15,662 nucleotides of DNA, from the NCBI GenBank assembly GCA_021828575.1, contig JAJZEL010000015.1, forward strand, positions 1-15,662, read 5' to 3'. Shown piece by piece: positions 8,224 to 15,662 of this stretch. The DNA is from Pseudomonadota bacterium (GTDB lineage: Bacteria; Pseudomonadota; Gammaproteobacteria; Burkholderiales; Ferrovaceae). Position 1 is the first letter of the stretch; each line of letters begins with the position of its first letter. The position numbers were made by a program, and so were the translations under genes. The notes below the pieces were generated by a model, which saw only the letters and a program-made list of their open reading frames with translations, had not been told where the DNA came from and did not search any database.

Positions 8224-8664
8224 ATGGCATCGGTCAACAAGGTCATACTGGTAGGCAACCTGGGAAGGGACCCGGAAGTGCGCTACATGCCAGATGGGGG
8301 GGCCATCACCAACATCAGCGTGGCCACCACGGATACCTGGAAAGACAAAAGCGGAGAAAAACAGGAACGTACCGAATGGCATCGCGTGGCCTTCTTTGGA
8401 AAGCTGGCTGAAATCGCCGGCGAGTATCTCAAAAAGGGCAGTCAGGTGTATGTGGAAGGACGTCTGCAAACCCGCAAGTGGCAGGATAAGGATGGCCAGG
8501 ACAAATACACCACGGAAATCGTTGCCGATCGCATGCAAATGCTGGGCGGCCGTACCGGTAACGGAGGATCAGAGGGCTTCAGCAATGCTCCTGCAACCGG
8601 AGGGGCTACCAAGGCGGGGGGTGGGGGCAAGTTTGATGATTTCCCGGATGACATTCCGTTCTAA
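8224..8664 (+). CDS. ssb: Single-stranded DNA-binding protein SSB
   Basis: This 146-residue protein coats single-stranded DNA as a tetramer in replication, recombination and repair. The OB fold (about 1-110) opens with MASVNKVILVGNLGRDPEVR and keeps the DNA-stacking tryptophans Trp39, Trp52 and Trp86. A short Gly-rich linker (110-136) leads to the acidic tip DDFPDDIPF (138-146), which binds partner proteins. The linker is much shorter than in the 178-residue E. coli protein, though such lengths are common in betaproteobacteria. A strong GAGGAG site precedes the ATG, and an intrinsic terminator follows 31 nt after the stop. Its position in the same strip as uvrA places two DNA-repair genes together. 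Confidence 0.98.
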   Translation: MASVNKVILVGNLGRDPEVRYMPDGGAITNISVATTDTWKDKSGEKQERTEWHRVAFFGKLAEIAGEYLKKGSQVYVEGRLQTRKWQDKDGQDKYTTEIVADRMQMLGGRTGNGGSEGFSNAPATGGATKAGGGGKFDDFPDDIPF

Positions 8665-8694
8665 CAACCATCCCAAACACCATTTATCCTGCAT

Positions 8695-8725
8695 AACGCC
8701 CTGCCAGACAGGGCGTTTTTTATTT
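8695..8725 (+). terminator. Rho-independent terminator after ssb
   Basis: AACGCCCTG (8695-8703) pairs perfectly with CAGGGCGTT (8709-8717) around the 5-nt loop CCAGA, and a T run (8716-8721, then ATTT) follows. It separates the MFS/ssb unit from neuBC. No good A-tract supports equal function on the minus strand. Confidence 0.93.
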
Positions 8726-8793
8726 CAGATCCTTCGACAACAGATTCTTACCACACTGCCCTTTTCTGTAACACCGCACAACAATTCACCCGA

Positions 8794-8799
8794 TACAAT
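8794..8799 (+). promoter_or_regulatory. Possible -10 box of the neuBC promoter
   Basis: TACAAT matches TATAAT in five of six positions, 33 nt before the neuB TTG. Some promoter is expected between the ssb terminator and neuB, but no convincing -35 hexamer lies 16-18 bp upstream. The only TTGACA-like hexamer, TCGACA at 8734-8739, is too far away. An activator-dependent or different promoter is possible. Confidence 0.22.
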
Positions 8800-8832
8800 G
8801 CCAGGACTTCATGTTTTCAACAGGTCATTTTT

Positions 8833-9870
8833 TTGAATATCAACGGCAGAACCCTATCCCCCCATCACCCTCCCTTCATCGTGGCAGAGGTGGCCCAGAC
8901 GCACGAGGGTAGCCTGGGTCTGGCCATGTCTTTCATCCGTGTGGCCAAACAATGTGGCGCTCATGCCATCAAGTTTCAAACCCATATTGCGGATGCAGAA
9001 AGCACTCCCCATGAACCCTGGAGGGTGCCTTTCAGCCAGCAGGACAGTAGCCGTCATGCTTACTGGAAGCGAATGGAATTCACGTTCGAACAGTGGCAGC
9101 AACTCCGGAAGTGCGCTGATGACTGCGACATCATTTTCCTGAGTAGTCCATTTTCCATAGAGGCCTGCCATTGGCTGCAACGACTGGAAATGCCTGCCTG
9201 GAAAATAGCCTCCGGGGAAATGCATAACCCGGAACTTCTGGCCTGGGTCAGAAATACCGGACAACCCGTCATTCTCTCCACCGGGTTAAGCACTGCGGAG
9301 ACCATCGACAAACAAGTGGATTTTTTCCGCTCAGGAGGTTGTGATGTGGCCTTGCTTCATTGCACGACGGAATATCCCACCCCTCCGGAAACAGCTGGCC
9401 TGAATCTGCTGTCGGAACTCCAGAACACGTACCCCCATCTTGCCGTGGGCCTTTCTGATCACAGCGGACAGCCTTATGCCGGCATTCTGGCCGCGTACCT
9501 TGGGGCATCGCTCATCGAGGTCCACCTGACCTTGCACCCGCAAATGTTCGGGCCGGACGTTTCTTCATCCCTGACCCCCGAGCAACTTGCGTTTCTTGTC
9601 CGGGGCACCGAGGCTGCCTGGCGCATGAGGTCACATCCCGTACTTCGGGATCAGCACTCCGCCACGCAGGCCCCCGGACGCCGAATTTTTGGACGCAGCT
9701 GGTACACCACGCGCCCCCTGCCAGCCGGGCATGTCCTTCAAAAAGAAGACATGGCCTACAAAAAACCAGGGGGCGGAATGGAATATGACGCTCTGGATTC
9801 GCTTCTGGGCAAAACCTTGCTGAACCCCCTACCCGCCCATCACCCGCTTTTTCCAGATGACATCAACTAG
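8833..9870 (+). CDS. neuB: NeuB-family nonulosonic acid (sialic acid-like) synthase
   Basis: This 345-residue cytosolic enzyme should condense phosphoenolpyruvate with an N-acetylhexosamine (ManNAc for Neu5Ac). An N-terminal TIM barrel (about 13-270) contains AEVAQTHEGSLG (18-29), IKFQTHI (46-52), IFLSSPFS (101-108), WKIASGEM (123-130), STGLST, GLSDHSG (206-212) and the core His231 in IEVHLTL. A C-terminal SAF/antifreeze-like domain (284-345) contains GRSWYTTRPLPAGHVL and KKPGGGMEY. Some core motifs differ from classical NeuB: AQTHEG for xxNHNG, EVHLTLH for EKHFTLD, and GPDV for GPDH. The start must be the TTG at 8833, because the next ATG (residue 32) falls beyond the conserved N-terminus; only a weak AGG precedes it. 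neuC follows immediately. The exact sugar is uncertain. Confidence 0.88.
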   Translation: MNINGRTLSPHHPPFIVAEVAQTHEGSLGLAMSFIRVAKQCGAHAIKFQTHIADAESTPHEPWRVPFSQQDSSRHAYWKRMEFTFEQWQQLRKCADDCDIIFLSSPFSIEACHWLQRLEMPAWKIASGEMHNPELLAWVRNTGQPVILSTGLSTAETIDKQVDFFRSGGCDVALLHCTTEYPTPPETAGLNLLSELQNTYPHLAVGLSDHSGQPYAGILAAYLGASLIEVHLTLHPQMFGPDVSSSLTPEQLAFLVRGTEAAWRMRSHPVLRDQHSATQAPGRRIFGRSWYTTRPLPAGHVLQKEDMAYKKPGGGMEYDALDSLLGKTLLNPLPAHHPLFPDDIN

Positions 9871-9871
9871 A

Positions 9872-11044
9872 ATGAAAATCATTGTAGCCATTACGGCTCG
9901 CGCCAGTTATTCCAGAATCCAGTCTGCCCTGAAATTCCTGCAAACATGCGAGAACGTGGATCTAAGAATCCTCTGTTCCGGATCCACTTTGCTGGACAGG
10001 TATGGTCGTGTGATCGATCTGATCCGGCATGACGGGTTTTCCGTGATGGAAGGCATGCACACGCTCGTGGAAGGCAACGACCCCATCTGTATGGCGCTGA
10101 CCACAGGACAAACCCTGCAATCCACGGCTTTTCTGCTACAACGCGAACAACCCGACTGGGTCATCACCATCGCCGATCGCCATGAAACCATGGGGACAGC
10201 CATTGCAGCCTCCTATCTGGGCATTCCCCTCATTCATGTTCAGGGAGGCGAGTTGACGGGCAATATTGATGAACGGGTGCGTCATGCCATCTCCAAGCTG
10301 TCCGACATTCATCTAGTGGCCCATGACAAGGCTGCCGCACGTCTGGAGGCCATGGGCGAAACACCCGAGTCCATTTTTGTCACGGGATGCCCTTCCATTG
10401 ATCTGGCCCGCGAAGCGCTTGAATTACCCATGGATCATGTGGCCAATGCCGTGAGCCGACAAGGCATTGGCGCGCATCTGGATATCTCGGGAGACTACAT
10501 CGTAGTGCTCCAGCACGCTGACACGACCATATACCGGTCAAGTTACGACCACATGGTCATGACATTGACTGAAAGCCGGAAACTGGGGCTTCCCATGTTT
10601 GTCTTTCAGCCCAACAGTGACGCTGGATCGGATGCCACTGCCAAAGCCATCAAGGATTTCACGCGAACAGCCGGGATGGAAAACATTCGCCTCATCACTC
10701 ATCTTGAAGGCAAGGCGTTCCTCCGCCTGCTGTCCCGCACCCGTTGTCTGGTAGGCAATTCGAGCGTTGGAGTCCGGGAATGTGCATTTCTTGGAACACC
10801 CGTGGTCAATCTGGGAGACAGGCAAACAGGGCGTGACCGAGCCCCCAATGTCCTGGACTGCCACTGGTCACCACAAACGCTGGCCAAGGCCTTGCAACAG
10901 CAGATCATCAGTCGCTTTCCATCCAGTACGCTTTATGGTGATGGTCATTCAGGCCGGACCATGGCAAACGTGATCAACGCACTGCCGTCATCCTCATTCC
11001 AGCACCAGAAGCAAATACGTCAGCCATACGTTGGTCACCAATGA
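9872..11044 (+). CDS. neuC: UDP-N-acetylglucosamine 2-epimerase (hydrolysing), NeuC-like
   Basis: The predicted reaction is UDP-GlcNAc to ManNAc plus UDP, supplying the substrate of the adjacent NeuB. The protein has the two-Rossmann GT-B fold of the family: N-terminal MKIIVAITARASYSR, then ITIADRHETMGTAIAASYLG (98-117), HVQGGELTGNIDERVRHA (122-139) and SDIHLVAHDKA; in the C-terminal half PNSDAGSDA, GNSSVGVRE and FLGTPVVNLGDRQTGR. Asp102, Glu127 and Asp133 sit where the hydrolysing epimerases have catalytic acids. At 390 residues the length is normal. I prefer ATG 9872, one base after the neuB stop, because MKIIVAIT fits the family start; an in-frame ATG at 9857 would add MTSTR and overlap neuB by 14 nt. 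A LegG-type role on a bacillosamine sugar cannot be excluded. The C-terminal tail overlaps the convergent kinase gene by 51 bp. Confidence 0.9.
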   Translation: MKIIVAITARASYSRIQSALKFLQTCENVDLRILCSGSTLLDRYGRVIDLIRHDGFSVMEGMHTLVEGNDPICMALTTGQTLQSTAFLLQREQPDWVITIADRHETMGTAIAASYLGIPLIHVQGGELTGNIDERVRHAISKLSDIHLVAHDKAAARLEAMGETPESIFVTGCPSIDLAREALELPMDHVANAVSRQGIGAHLDISGDYIVVLQHADTTIYRSSYDHMVMTLTESRKLGLPMFVFQPNSDAGSDATAKAIKDFTRTAGMENIRLITHLEGKAFLRLLSRTRCLVGNSSVGVRECAFLGTPVVNLGDRQTGRDRAPNVLDCHWSPQTLAKALQQQIISRFPSSTLYGDGHSGRTMANVINALPSSSFQHQKQIRQPYVGHQ

Positions 11045-12679
11045 GATGGCCAGAGAAATCTTGAGCACCAGATCAGGATCGCGTTTCACCAGCGGCCTGC
11101 GCCGAGGCACCTGCAACTGGCCGTGGGAACCCTTTTCCAGGGCCAGAAGGAATTCTTCGGCCGTTTCAAATCGTTCCTCCGGTGCAGGCTGTACCGCCTT
11201 GAGAATGATGCGCTCAAGCCAGGCAGGGATATCGCCCCGATAACGCGACGGTGATACGGGTTCGCCAAACTTCGGTTTCTGGAATGGCTCAATTTCCCCA
11301 TAGGGAAATTTTCGCGTGAGCAACTCATAGAGCGTCACTCCGCAAGCGTAGAGATCAGAGGAGACGGTGGCAGAAGATCCTTCCAGGACTTCTGGCGCCA
11401 TGTAGCTGGGCGTCCCGGGGCTGCCTGCCTCGCCATGATCATGCCCTTCCGATACCGCCGTCCCCAAGTCAAGAATTCGCAGGCGTGCGTCTGCCCCCAA
11501 ATGAAGATTGTCCGGTTTGATGTCCCTGTGCACCACGGACAACCGGTGCAGTGCTGCAACCCCGCGCAGGAGACACATGCCCAGATTGGCCACATCCGCC
11601 ACCGAAAAATGGCGACCCTCACGCAACCAGCTTCCGAGAGTGGCACCCTCGTGCCAGCTCATGAGATAGTAAAGATAGCTCCTGCTTTCTGCGGGAATAA
11701 CCTGTGGAAAGGAAGGGTCCACGACCCGACGCGCCAGCCATTCTTCATGGGCCAATGCCGTACCAGCCGCCTCATCGGCTCCGGGTGGCAATGTCTTGAA
11801 TACACATTTCTGGCCACTGGACTGCACATGCGCCTGATAAAGCAGGGCGGTTCTGGATTCATGCAGTATCCCATCGATCACGATACCGTCTACCTCGTCG
11901 CCTTCCTTCAACCGTTCCGGCACGGGCAACCGACTGGCAGCCAACAAACTGTCCCGCATCCGGGAAGGCGGGATGGCGTCCACACGAATGATCATGGCAG
12001 AGCAGTTGTCACGACCTCCCGCATTCAGAGCGTAGCGCGTCAATTGTTCTGCTGCTTCCTGCGGTTCCGGAACAGTGCGAAGCACCTCGTTTAGATGGCG
12101 CTCTCCCAGCGGGTTCCATACACCATCCGAACAAATCAGGAAACGGTCACCAATGGACAGTTCGCCATCACCGTAATCCACCGACAACAGCCCATCCAAA
12201 CCAACGGCCCGGGAGAGAACCGTCTTGAGCTCCGGATGATCCCACACATGATCCTGGGTCAACCGTACCAATTGTCCTTTCCGCCACAGATAAATCCGGG
12301 AATCACCCACATGGGAAAAGTGATAGCGGTCCCCCCTGAGAAGAAGCGCGGACAATGTCGTGGCCATCCCGGCCGAAGTGATCAGGGTAGCCTGGTTTTG
12401 GGAAAACAACCATCGATTGAGGGACTGGATGACCACATCCAGTGATTTGAATACACCCCACGTATCCGGCGTGGCGTAATAATCAGCCAGCAGGCCGCGC
12501 ACCACGAATTCGGAGGCCTGGTGAGCATTGGGGTGCCCACCAACGCCATCTGCCAAGGCGGCCAGCAACCCCTTGTTTTCGAGCTCGCTGCCCTGTGGAC
12601 TCACCGCACCACAAAAATCCTCGTTACGTGGTTTCGGCCCCGCGAGAGAACTGAAACCGATGATGTATGGAACAGACAT
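10994..12679 (-). CDS. PP2C phosphatase-Ser/Thr protein kinase fusion with C-terminal membrane anchor
   Basis: Residues 1-235 of this 561-residue protein form a complete PP2C phosphatase with metal ligands in RNEDF (Asp21), ADGVGGH (Asp44/Gly45), SDG (Asp185) and GGRDN (Asp224). Residues 262-520 form a Hanks-type kinase: Lys295 in VFKTL, Glu313, HRDIKPDN (384-391) with Asp386, DLG in place of DFG (404-406), and APE (428-430). The glycine-rich loop is degenerate. A basic linker and one membrane helix (537-560) end the protein, so both domains should face the cytoplasm. It is the last gene of the nitrate operon, 33 nt after the transporter, with AGGTG upstream of its ATG. Kinase/phosphatase fusions beside nitrate transporters recur in proteobacteria, which suggests regulation of nitrate uptake or assimilation; the target is unknown. 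Confidence 0.93.
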   Translation of the reverse strand: MSVPYIIGFSSLAGPKPRNEDFCGAVSPQGSELENKGLLAALADGVGGHPNAHQASEFVVRGLLADYYATPDTWGVFKSLDVVIQSLNRWLFSQNQATLITSAGMATTLSALLLRGDRYHFSHVGDSRIYLWRKGQLVRLTQDHVWDHPELKTVLSRAVGLDGLLSVDYGDGELSIGDRFLICSDGVWNPLGERHLNEVLRTVPEPQEAAEQLTRYALNAGGRDNCSAMIIRVDAIPPSRMRDSLLAASRLPVPERLKEGDEVDGIVIDGILHESRTALLYQAHVQSSGQKCVFKTLPPGADEAAGTALAHEEWLARRVVDPSFPQVIPAESRSYLYYLMSWHEGATLGSWLREGRHFSVADVANLGMCLLRGVAALHRLSVVHRDIKPDNLHLGADARLRILDLGTAVSEGHDHGEAGSPGTPSYMAPEVLEGSSATVSSDLYACGVTLYELLTRKFPYGEIEPFQKPKFGEPVSPSRYRGDIPAWLERIILKAVQPAPEERFETAEEFLLALEKGSHGQLQVPRRRPLVKRDPDLVLKISLAISLVTNVWLTYLLLVLE

Positions 12680-12712
12680 GGCGACACCTGTGCAGTTATG
12701 GTTATCATGTAA

Positions 12713-13927
12713 TCAGATTCTGGCATTGGTCAGATGAGCGGCACCCCAGGTGGTTCTCCAGCGCGTCTTCACGCCATTCAATCCAGCAAGCGCTAGCAGG
12801 GCCAATAACGCAAAAACGTAAAAACCCCAGGTATAACTGCCCGTAACCTGCTTGGAATAGCCAAGGCTCGACGCCAGATAAAAACCGCCCACACCTCCTG
12901 CCATACCCACAAGACCCGTCATGACCCCGATTTCCTTGCGAAAACGCTGCGGGACCAACTGGAATACTGCCCCGTTGCCCATGCCAAAGGCCAGCATTGC
13001 CAGTACGAAAATGATCAGGGCCATCCAGGCCTGCGGCAAGCCGAATCCGGCAACAGCCAGGCTGGAGAGCGCCACCACATACATGACCCCGAGCATGCGA
13101 ATGCCACCATACCTGTCAGCCAAAGCGCCGCCCATGGGACGCACGAGAGATCCGGCAAATACGCACCCTGCTGTAAAAAACCCCGCCATCCGTGCGTCCA
13201 GTCCATATTGGCTGTTGAAATAAATGGTCAGGGAAGATGCCAGTCCCACAAACCCCCCGAAGGTCACTGAGTAAAAAAACATGAACCACCACGAATCCTT
13301 GTCCCTGAGCACCAAAAGATACTCTGCCAGAGATTTGGGTTCAGGTGGATTGGGCGCATCCTTGGCCAAAAAAAGGAACAGAACAAATACGACGAACAAC
13401 GGGATCAGCGCAAAACCGAACACCTGGTTCCAGCCATACACTGCCGCCAGAGATGGGGCAAACAGCGCAGCAAACACGGTCCCGGAATTCCCGGCTCCCG
13501 CAATACCCAATGCCTTGCCCTGATGTTCCGGAGGGTACCACCGTGAAGCCAATGGCAGTGCCACAGCAAATGATGCCCCGGCCACTCCAAGAAAAATGCC
13601 GAGAATCAGGACCTGTTCATAACTGTGGATACCTAGCCACCAAGCTACGGACAACGCTCCCAGGACAACCACTTGCCCGATGATGCCTGTCATACGCGCT
13701 TGTAGATGATCCACCAGTATGCCCAAAACCACTCTCCATACAGCGCCTGCCAAAACCGGCGTGGCCACCATGAGCCCTTTTTGCACAGCATCAAGATGCA
13801 AATCATGGGATATCTGTACTCCCAAAGGACCCAGCATCACCCAAACCATGAAGGCCAGATCAAAGTAAAGGAAAGCAGCCAATAACGTGGGTGCATGACC
13901 TGCTTTCAGGAAGGATTTCTTGTCCAC
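12713..13927 (-). CDS. NarK/NasA-family nitrate/nitrite MFS transporter
   Basis: This 12-helix inner-membrane transporter of about 404 residues belongs to the nitrate/nitrite porter family and brings nitrate in for the reductase encoded just upstream. Numbering from the upstream ATG, Arg67 (in VWRVVLG) and Arg265 (in LVRPMGG) match the paired substrate-binding arginines of NarK. Nitrate signature 1 is GIAGAGNSGTVFA (143-155) and signature 2 includes FGMGNGAVFQLVP (316-328). I prefer the GTG at 13927, giving (M)DKKSFLKAGH, because GGAG at 13934-13937 is six bases before it but directly abuts the ATG at 13933. The gene lies 7-13 nt after the nitrate reductase stop, so it is in the same operon. 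A nitrate/nitrite antiport mode is possible. Confidence 0.95.
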   Translation of the reverse strand: MDKKSFLKAGHAPTLLAAFLYFDLAFMVWVMLGPLGVQISHDLHLDAVQKGLMVATPVLAGAVWRVVLGILVDHLQARMTGIIGQVVVLGALSVAWWLGIHSYEQVLILGIFLGVAGASFAVALPLASRWYPPEHQGKALGIAGAGNSGTVFAALFAPSLAAVYGWNQVFGFALIPLFVVFVLFLFLAKDAPNPPEPKSLAEYLLVLRDKDSWWFMFFYSVTFGGFVGLASSLTIYFNSQYGLDARMAGFFTAGCVFAGSLVRPMGGALADRYGGIRMLGVMYVVALSSLAVAGFGLPQAWMALIIFVLAMLAFGMGNGAVFQLVPQRFRKEIGVMTGLVGMAGGVGGFYLASSLGYSKQVTGSYTWGFYVFALLALLALAGLNGVKTRWRTTWGAAHLTNARI

Positions 13928-13933
13928 GAACAT

Positions 13934-13937
13934 CTCC
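13934..13937 (-). promoter_or_regulatory. Ribosome binding site that decides the nitrate transporter start
   Basis: On the minus strand GGAG is immediately followed by ATG (13933-13931) and, six bases on, by in-frame GTG (13927-13925). Normal Shine-Dalgarno spacing favours the GTG, which would shorten the protein by two residues. Confidence 0.55.
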
Positions 13938-13940
13938 AGT

Positions 13941-15662
13941 TTACAAATGGTTTTTTGCCGCCGAACCCTTCGTTGCCACCATGCGCTTCAATTCAGGCAC
14001 ACAAGAACCACAATTGGTGCCACAACCCAACTGGATCTGCAGTTTTTCCAGAAGGATGTCCGGTGGCAGCAACGGAAAATCCTGCAAAGCGCCTTGAATG
14101 GCTTGCTCTGTTACATTGAGGCAGGAGCAAATGACTTTTCCGCGAAGCGGAATCTTCCCTGGTGGAGTGGTTCCTGGCATCAGCAATGCCCGACCCAGTC
14201 CATCCACTGAAACGCCACTTTCCAGATATTCCCTCAACCATGAGGCAGCCGTTACCTGAGCTCGCTCACCGGACACAAGCACCGCCTCCAGTTTTTGTCC
14301 TGATGAGCCAGAGCCGACTCTTATCAACCGGAGTACTCCACGGCGCTTGTCTTCGTAACGCAGCACTCCCGTCCTGTCCGCCTGCAAACCCAGGTCCGAT
14401 GTCAGGGATTCCATCAGGTCGTCACTGCCCGCCACATCATTGGCCAGACGCAACAAGATCCCTACCGATCCCGGTGATGACTCGGTTTCGTGGCCAAACA
14501 ACACACAACTCCCATAGGAAAAACGTCCAATCCATGCACGCAAACGCATCTGAACAGACAACACCTGCTCCCGGGGAAACCAGGCGAATGCCGTCAATCG
14601 CCAAGGCAAATTCGCTTTCAATATTCTGACCGCTGCGTGCTTCAGTTCAGGCTGGCGTGATACCGGGTCGATGAGCGGCAAAGTCAAGCTATTTACGCCA
14701 TGGTTGTCCCTGGTCCCGGTGCGACCGCCCACCCATTCCTCTCCCCAATGCATGGCAATGAAACATTGGGCTGGCGCCACTTCTTCTGATGCCTGCACAG
14801 GAAGCACCTGACTGCCCCGGCGACTGACGACTTGCACCAGATCACCACTTTCAAAGCCAAGACGCGCACAGTCCCCGGAAGAGATCTGAACCACGGGCTC
14901 AGGTGCATGCGCCCCCAGTCTTGCCAGCGTCCCCGTCCGGCTCATGCCATGCCACTGATCCCTCAGTCGGCCTGTTGTCAAGGCAAAGGGGTATCTCGCG
15001 TCCACAGGCTCTGCCACAGCACTGAACGGTGGAGCCAAAAAACACGCCTTGCCGGACGGTGTCGCAAAAACCCCCTCCCCGTACAAACGTATCGCCCCGG
15101 TCATGGCCCCCAAGGGATAAGGCCATTGCTGTGGTCCCATCTCCTCAAGAATCGGGTAGGACAAACCCGAAATATCCAGATCACGTCCCACGGTACTGGC
15201 TCGATGCTCTTCCCATATGGACTGCGGCGTATCGTATGGAAACAGTGACCCGCCTGCCCGGGTGGAACGCCCGAGAAGTCGTTCCATTCGCCTTCCGATA
15301 TCCACAGCAATGGCCCAATCGTGGCGAGCGTCACCGTAAGGGGGCACGGCTGCACGAACGCGCGTGATGCGCCTCTCGGAATTGGTGACCGTCCCTTCTT
15401 TTTCGGCCCATGTCGTGGCAGGCAATAACACATCTGCAAACGCCACTGTAGCCGTGTGACGATAAGCATCCTGAACCACCACAAATTCCGCACGACTCAG
15501 GGCCTCATGAACTTTCGCTTGATCTGGCATGGATTGCGCCGGATTTGTGCACACAATCCAGACGGCTTTTACGGTGCCATCGTGCAGCGCATCGAACAGT
15601 TCGACTGCAGTCAGGCCAGGGATTCCCGGTACCGCCGGAACATCCCAAAGATCGGCCACTTC
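13941..15662 (-). CDS. nasA: Assimilatory nitrate reductase catalytic subunit, C-terminal part (5' end outside window)
   Basis: The frame is open to the right edge, leaving about 573 residues of a protein that is usually near 900; the N-terminal [4Fe-4S] and first molybdopterin regions are missing. Counting from the GTG codon at 15659, residues 1-205 belong to the molybdopterin oxidoreductase fold (VCTNPAQSMPD at 36-46; LLPATTWAEKEGTVTNSERR at 78-97). Residues 223-350 form the molydopterin dinucleotide-binding domain (TTGRLRDQWHGMSRTG). Residues 508-560 form a BFD-like [2Fe-2S] domain with Cys511, Cys513, Cys550 and Cys553. This layout is that of NasA, which reduces nitrate to nitrite in the cytoplasm during assimilation, rather than NarG or NapA. 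The transporter and the kinase/phosphatase follow in one operon. Nitrite reductase genes probably lie beyond the right edge, but that is inference. Confidence 0.94.
   Translation of the reverse strand, partial: EVADLWDVPAVPGIPGLTAVELFDALHDGTVKAVWIVCTNPAQSMPDQAKVHEALSRAEFVVVQDAYRHTATVAFADVLLPATTWAEKEGTVTNSERRITRVRAAVPPYGDARHDWAIAVDIGRRMERLLGRSTRAGGSLFPYDTPQSIWEEHRASTVGRDLDISGLSYPILEEMGPQQWPYPLGAMTGAIRLYGEGVFATPSGKACFLAPPFSAVAEPVDARYPFALTTGRLRDQWHGMSRTGTLARLGAHAPEPVVQISSGDCARLGFESGDLVQVVSRRGSQVLPVQASEEVAPAQCFIAMHWGEEWVGGRTGTRDNHGVNSLTLPLIDPVSRQPELKHAAVRILKANLPWRLTAFAWFPREQVLSVQMRLRAWIGRFSYGSCVLFGHETESSPGSVGILLRLANDVAGSDDLMESLTSDLGLQADRTGVLRYEDKRRGVLRLIRVGSGSSGQKLEAVLVSGERAQVTAASWLREYLESGVSVDGLGRALLMPGTTPPGKIPLRGKVICSCLNVTEQAIQGALQDFPLLPPDILLEKLQIQLGCGTNCGSCVPELKRMVATKGSAAKNHL

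Noticed and set aside
8833..11044. neuBC as a recently transferred island
   Set aside because: By eye, codon use and base composition match the neighbours, and there is no integrase, tRNA, IS or flanking repeat; a transfer claim needs a computed composition profile and a phylogeny.
1..15662. CRISPR arrays, tRNA or rRNA genes, insertion sequences, riboswitches
   Set aside because: I found no regularly spaced repeats, cloverleaf-like sequence, transposase or conserved riboswitch core; the only non-coding gaps are short (168 bp at most).

Overview
The window looks like chromosomal housekeeping DNA of a proteobacterium with moderate-to-high GC. A betaproteobacterium is most likely, perhaps a chemolithotroph of the Nitrosomonadales/Gallionellaceae/Ferrovum type. 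This rests on recalled gene order (a small gene, then DUF502, then aspS; uvrA, then a YajR-like transporter, then ssb) and on the character of the proteins, not on any database search. I see no insertion sequences, phage genes, CRISPR arrays, tRNAs or rRNAs. Coding density is very high: the longest gap between genes is 168 bp, and no stretch over 300 bp lacks a gene.

Left block (1-4134, plus strand): the last codons of an unidentified gene (FmdB-type by position only), a DUF502 membrane protein, aspartyl-tRNA synthetase (aspS), and a 562-residue protein joining tetratricopeptide repeats to an ATP-grasp-like domain. TGATG and ATGA stop/start overlaps suggest one translationally coupled unit. 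The AspRS carries His30 and Gly81, which mark the non-discriminating type that also charges tRNA-Asn.

Middle block (4109-8725): uvrA on the minus strand converges on and overlaps the TPR/ATP-grasp gene. A short 72-bp divergent promoter region separates uvrA from a YajR-like MFS transporter and ssb on the plus strand. A strong intrinsic terminator follows ssb.

Nonulosonate cassette (8833-11044, plus strand): neuB (TTG start) and neuC, predicted to make a sialic-acid-like nine-carbon sugar from UDP-GlcNAc through ManNAc. No CMP-sugar synthetase (neuA) or glycosyltransferase lies beside them. The NeuB belongs to a branch with altered core motifs.

Nitrate-assimilation block (10994-15662, minus strand): read in transcription order, this holds the C-terminal two thirds of an assimilatory nitrate reductase (NasA, cut by the right edge), a NarK/NasA-family nitrate/nitrite transporter, and a PP2C phosphatase-Ser/Thr kinase-transmembrane fusion. 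Spacings of 7-40 nt indicate one operon: uptake, reduction and a probable phospho-signalling regulator. Its end overlaps the end of neuC by 51 bp.

The parts most worth a second look are the kinase/phosphatase fusion tied to nitrate uptake, the TPR/ATP-grasp protein coupled to aspS, and the unusual NeuB branch. No clearly novel multi-gene system is evident.
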